DNA of 15,850 nt from CAVVVS01 sp963751355. Its GTDB lineage: Bacteria > Bacteroidota > Ignavibacteria > Ignavibacteriales > Ignavibacteriaceae. This document shows positions 14,096 through 15,850 of this stretch, piece by piece. A model generated the notes under the pieces. It did no database searches. It was given only the letters and a program-made list of their open reading frames with translations, and was not told where the DNA came from. The stretch lies in NCBI GenBank assembly GCA_963751355.1, contig CAVVVS010000099.1:1-15850 (forward strand), read 5' to 3'. A program made the position numbers and the translations under genes. Numbering within the stretch: the stretch's first letter is position 1; every line of letters begins with the position of its first letter.

Positions 14096-15850
14096 ATGAC
14101 AGAAAGAACCATCCCGATTATTTGAAGAAAATGTTTAAAAATATTCAAACAATAGTTTAATTTAGGAAAAACTCAGCGGTAAATATAAGGATAATCCTTA
14201 AGGAAATTCGGTCTTATGTTTAAGGATGCTGCAGGGTTAATTGCTTTTGGATAATAAAAGGTAATCGTGTTTCATTAGTTCGGAAAGTAGGAAATATTGG
14301 GTGATGAGCGAACTGGCAATTATTTATACAGGTGAGTAATGTGCCGATTTCAGTGAAAATTGATGAATTAACTGATTTAAAGTTGAGATTTCTACATTCG
14401 GCATGTAAAATGGTGATAGCTTAGGAAAGTCAGCTAAATAAAATCAGAGCAATTAAAAAAGATTTACCCGAATTGGAAAAAATAGTTCTTCTTGATAAAT
14501 AGGAAGTTATGATAATGATGAAATATATTGCGAAGATGTTTTAAAATTGGGAGAAAAATATTTAGCCGGAGACAATAATTTTTTTGAGCAAATATGGAGT
14601 GGGCTAAATGAAAACAATCATGCAAATATTTGCTATACATCTGGAACCACTGCCGATCCTAAAGGGATGATACTGACCCATAGAAATTATACAGCCAATG
14701 TAGAACAATCATTTCAAATTTTGAATATTCCGGAAAGATATGTTTCGCTTTTAATCCTCCCATGGGATCATGCTTTTGCTCGTACAGAGATATATATATT
14801 TGATGAAAAACGGTGTTTCAATGGCTGCATGCAAACTGGTAAATCAGCTATAGAACGTTAAGGGATATCAGCAAAATGTAAAAGAGATAAAACCGACTTT
14901 TTTATTGAGTGTCCCTTCTCTTGCAAAAAATTTTAGAAAAAATATCGAAAAGGGCATCAAGGAAAAGGAAGTAAGGCAGAGAAAATTTTTCATAGGGCAT
15001 TGAAAACAGCATATATTTATAATAAGGAACAGTTGGAACAAGGGACAGGGTATTGAAAAATTAAAAAAACCTCTACTAAATATTTACGACAAAATATTAT
15101 TTAGCAAAATCAGGGAGAATCTCGGAGGGCAGATGGAGTTCTTCATTGGAGGTGGTGCTTTGCTGGATATTGAACTGCAGAGATTCTTTTATGCAATCGG
15201 CATCCGAATGTATCAGGGATATCGACTAACAGAAGCTGCGCCTGTTATATCCGCCAATATTCCGCGCTGTCAAAAATTAGGTTCTTCAGGTAAGATTGTT
15301 CCCGATCTTGAACTAAGAATTTGCGATAAAAGGTAACGGCTGCCGCGGTGAAGAGGAAAAATAATCACAAAGGGTGAAAATGTGATGGTTGGATATTGGA
15401 AGAATGAGGAAGCGACCAAAAAACTGTTGGGGACGAGTAGGTGTCCCGGCGGGGGGTTTAATATTGATAATGACGGATTTTTACTCGTTTTGGGACGGGA
15501 TAAAAGTCTACTAATAGGTGGAGATGGTGAAAAATACAGCCCGGAAGGTATTGAGTGAGCGATAAACCAATCATTCTCAATATATTGAACAAATAATGTT
15601 TATATAATAATCAGTTCTCCGTACACCATTGCACTTTTATTTCCGATGGACATGCTATTATTCACCTTATGAAACTCGACAAAATTAATATCGCAGAAAT
15701 CGAGGGACAGAAAAAAGTGTTGACACTCATCCAAAATGAAATCAATAAATTTAAAGGAGGGAGAAAAAGTGGGAGTTTCCAGGGATTATTTCCACAACGT
15801 TGGCTGCCCTCCGCAGTTGCAGTTCTAGGTGAAGGATTCAGCAAAATGGT
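14096..15850 (+). pseudogene. Damaged inverted copy of the long-chain acyl-CoA ligase gene, truncated by window end
   Basis: The copied AGGAGGAG box and ATG (14096-14098) are present, but the frame ends after nine codons (TERTIPII then TGA). Recognisable open pieces follow at 14547-14861, containing NICYTSGTTADPKGMILTHR, and at 15133-15336, containing MEFFIGGGALLDIELQRFFY and YRLTEAAPVI (the conserved YGLTE Gly is Arg). Between and after them are stops and indels; the region of the A7/A8 motifs (about 15420-15460) is badly scrambled. It ends at the window edge at a point equivalent to about codon 590 of the intact gene. It is non-functional as read. Confidence 0.9.

Larger units (their letters stand above)
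13060..15850 (-). repeat. Right arm of giant imperfect inverted repeat (damaged copy)
   Basis: Read in reverse it follows 10060-12874 in order with no rearrangement. Divergence is very uneven: about 15103-15325 differs by only a handful of substitutions, while about 14100-14340 and 15325-15460 carry dense substitutions and indels. Many indels are not multiples of three. No terminal repeats, transposase or target duplications flank it. It may be a decaying duplication or an unpolished fold-back read. Confidence 0.9.

Noticed and set aside
13060..15850. Diversity-generating retroelement or targeted mutagenesis of a repeat copy
   Set aside because: Differences are not adenine-specific, include many indels, cover intergenic DNA, and no reverse transcriptase is present.
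10060..15850. Composite transposon or insertion sequence
   Set aside because: The arms contain metabolic genes, and no transposase, short terminal inverted repeats or target duplications were found.

Overview
The window looks like an AT-rich member of the Bacteroidota/Chlorobi group, most likely an Ignavibacteria-type organism. This is inferred from gene types: a SusC/CirA-style TonB receptor with an N-terminal carboxypeptidase-regulatory-like domain, a lipoprotein transglycosylase with many LysM domains, and a stand-alone early-set carbohydrate-binding protein. It is also inferred from clear Shine-Dalgarno boxes (for example AGGAGGAG before the acyl-CoA ligase), which are unusual in classical Bacteroidia. 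No rRNA, tRNA, CRISPR array or transposase was seen.

Layout. (1) Positions 1 to about 645 are visibly richer in GC and carry fragments resembling phage tail genes on the + strand. They are probably foreign to the rest: inserted, or joined by assembly. (2) At about 640-655 this piece abuts a truncated thiamine pyrophosphokinase gene on the - strand. Upstream of it lie a TonB-dependent receptor (963-3440), a strong intrinsic terminator (3464-3510) and a TPP riboswitch (3535-3622). Together they form a thiamine-salvage unit switched off by TPP. (3) Also on the - strand are an MltD-like lytic transglycosylase lipoprotein with six LysM domains (3711-6371), a biotin-dependent acyl-CoA carboxyltransferase (6499-8043) and a two-gene ABC importer (8101-9656). 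The importer's ATPase has lost or altered nearly every canonical catalytic motif. (4) A long-chain acyl-CoA ligase (9919-11829, -) is divergently arranged with an unknown 197-residue protein (12058-12651, +). A small glycogen-binding-like protein (12704-13015, -) converges on the latter.

(5) From about 13060 to the window end the sequence is a damaged reverse-complement copy of about 10060-12874. The result is a giant imperfect palindrome centred near 12967, with arms of about 2.8 kb and a spacer of about 185 bp. The right arm holds broken copies of all three genes of section 4, with many stops and indels. Divergence is patchy: some stretches are nearly identical and others are heavily scrambled. 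It is either a real inverted duplication in decay or a fold-back (chimeric, poorly polished) read extending a contig end. The sequence alone does not settle this, but the second chimera-like join at the left end makes the artefact reading serious.

The best biological leads are the switch architecture of the TPP riboswitch, the transporter ATPase with degenerate motifs, and, if read evidence confirms it, the large inverted duplication.
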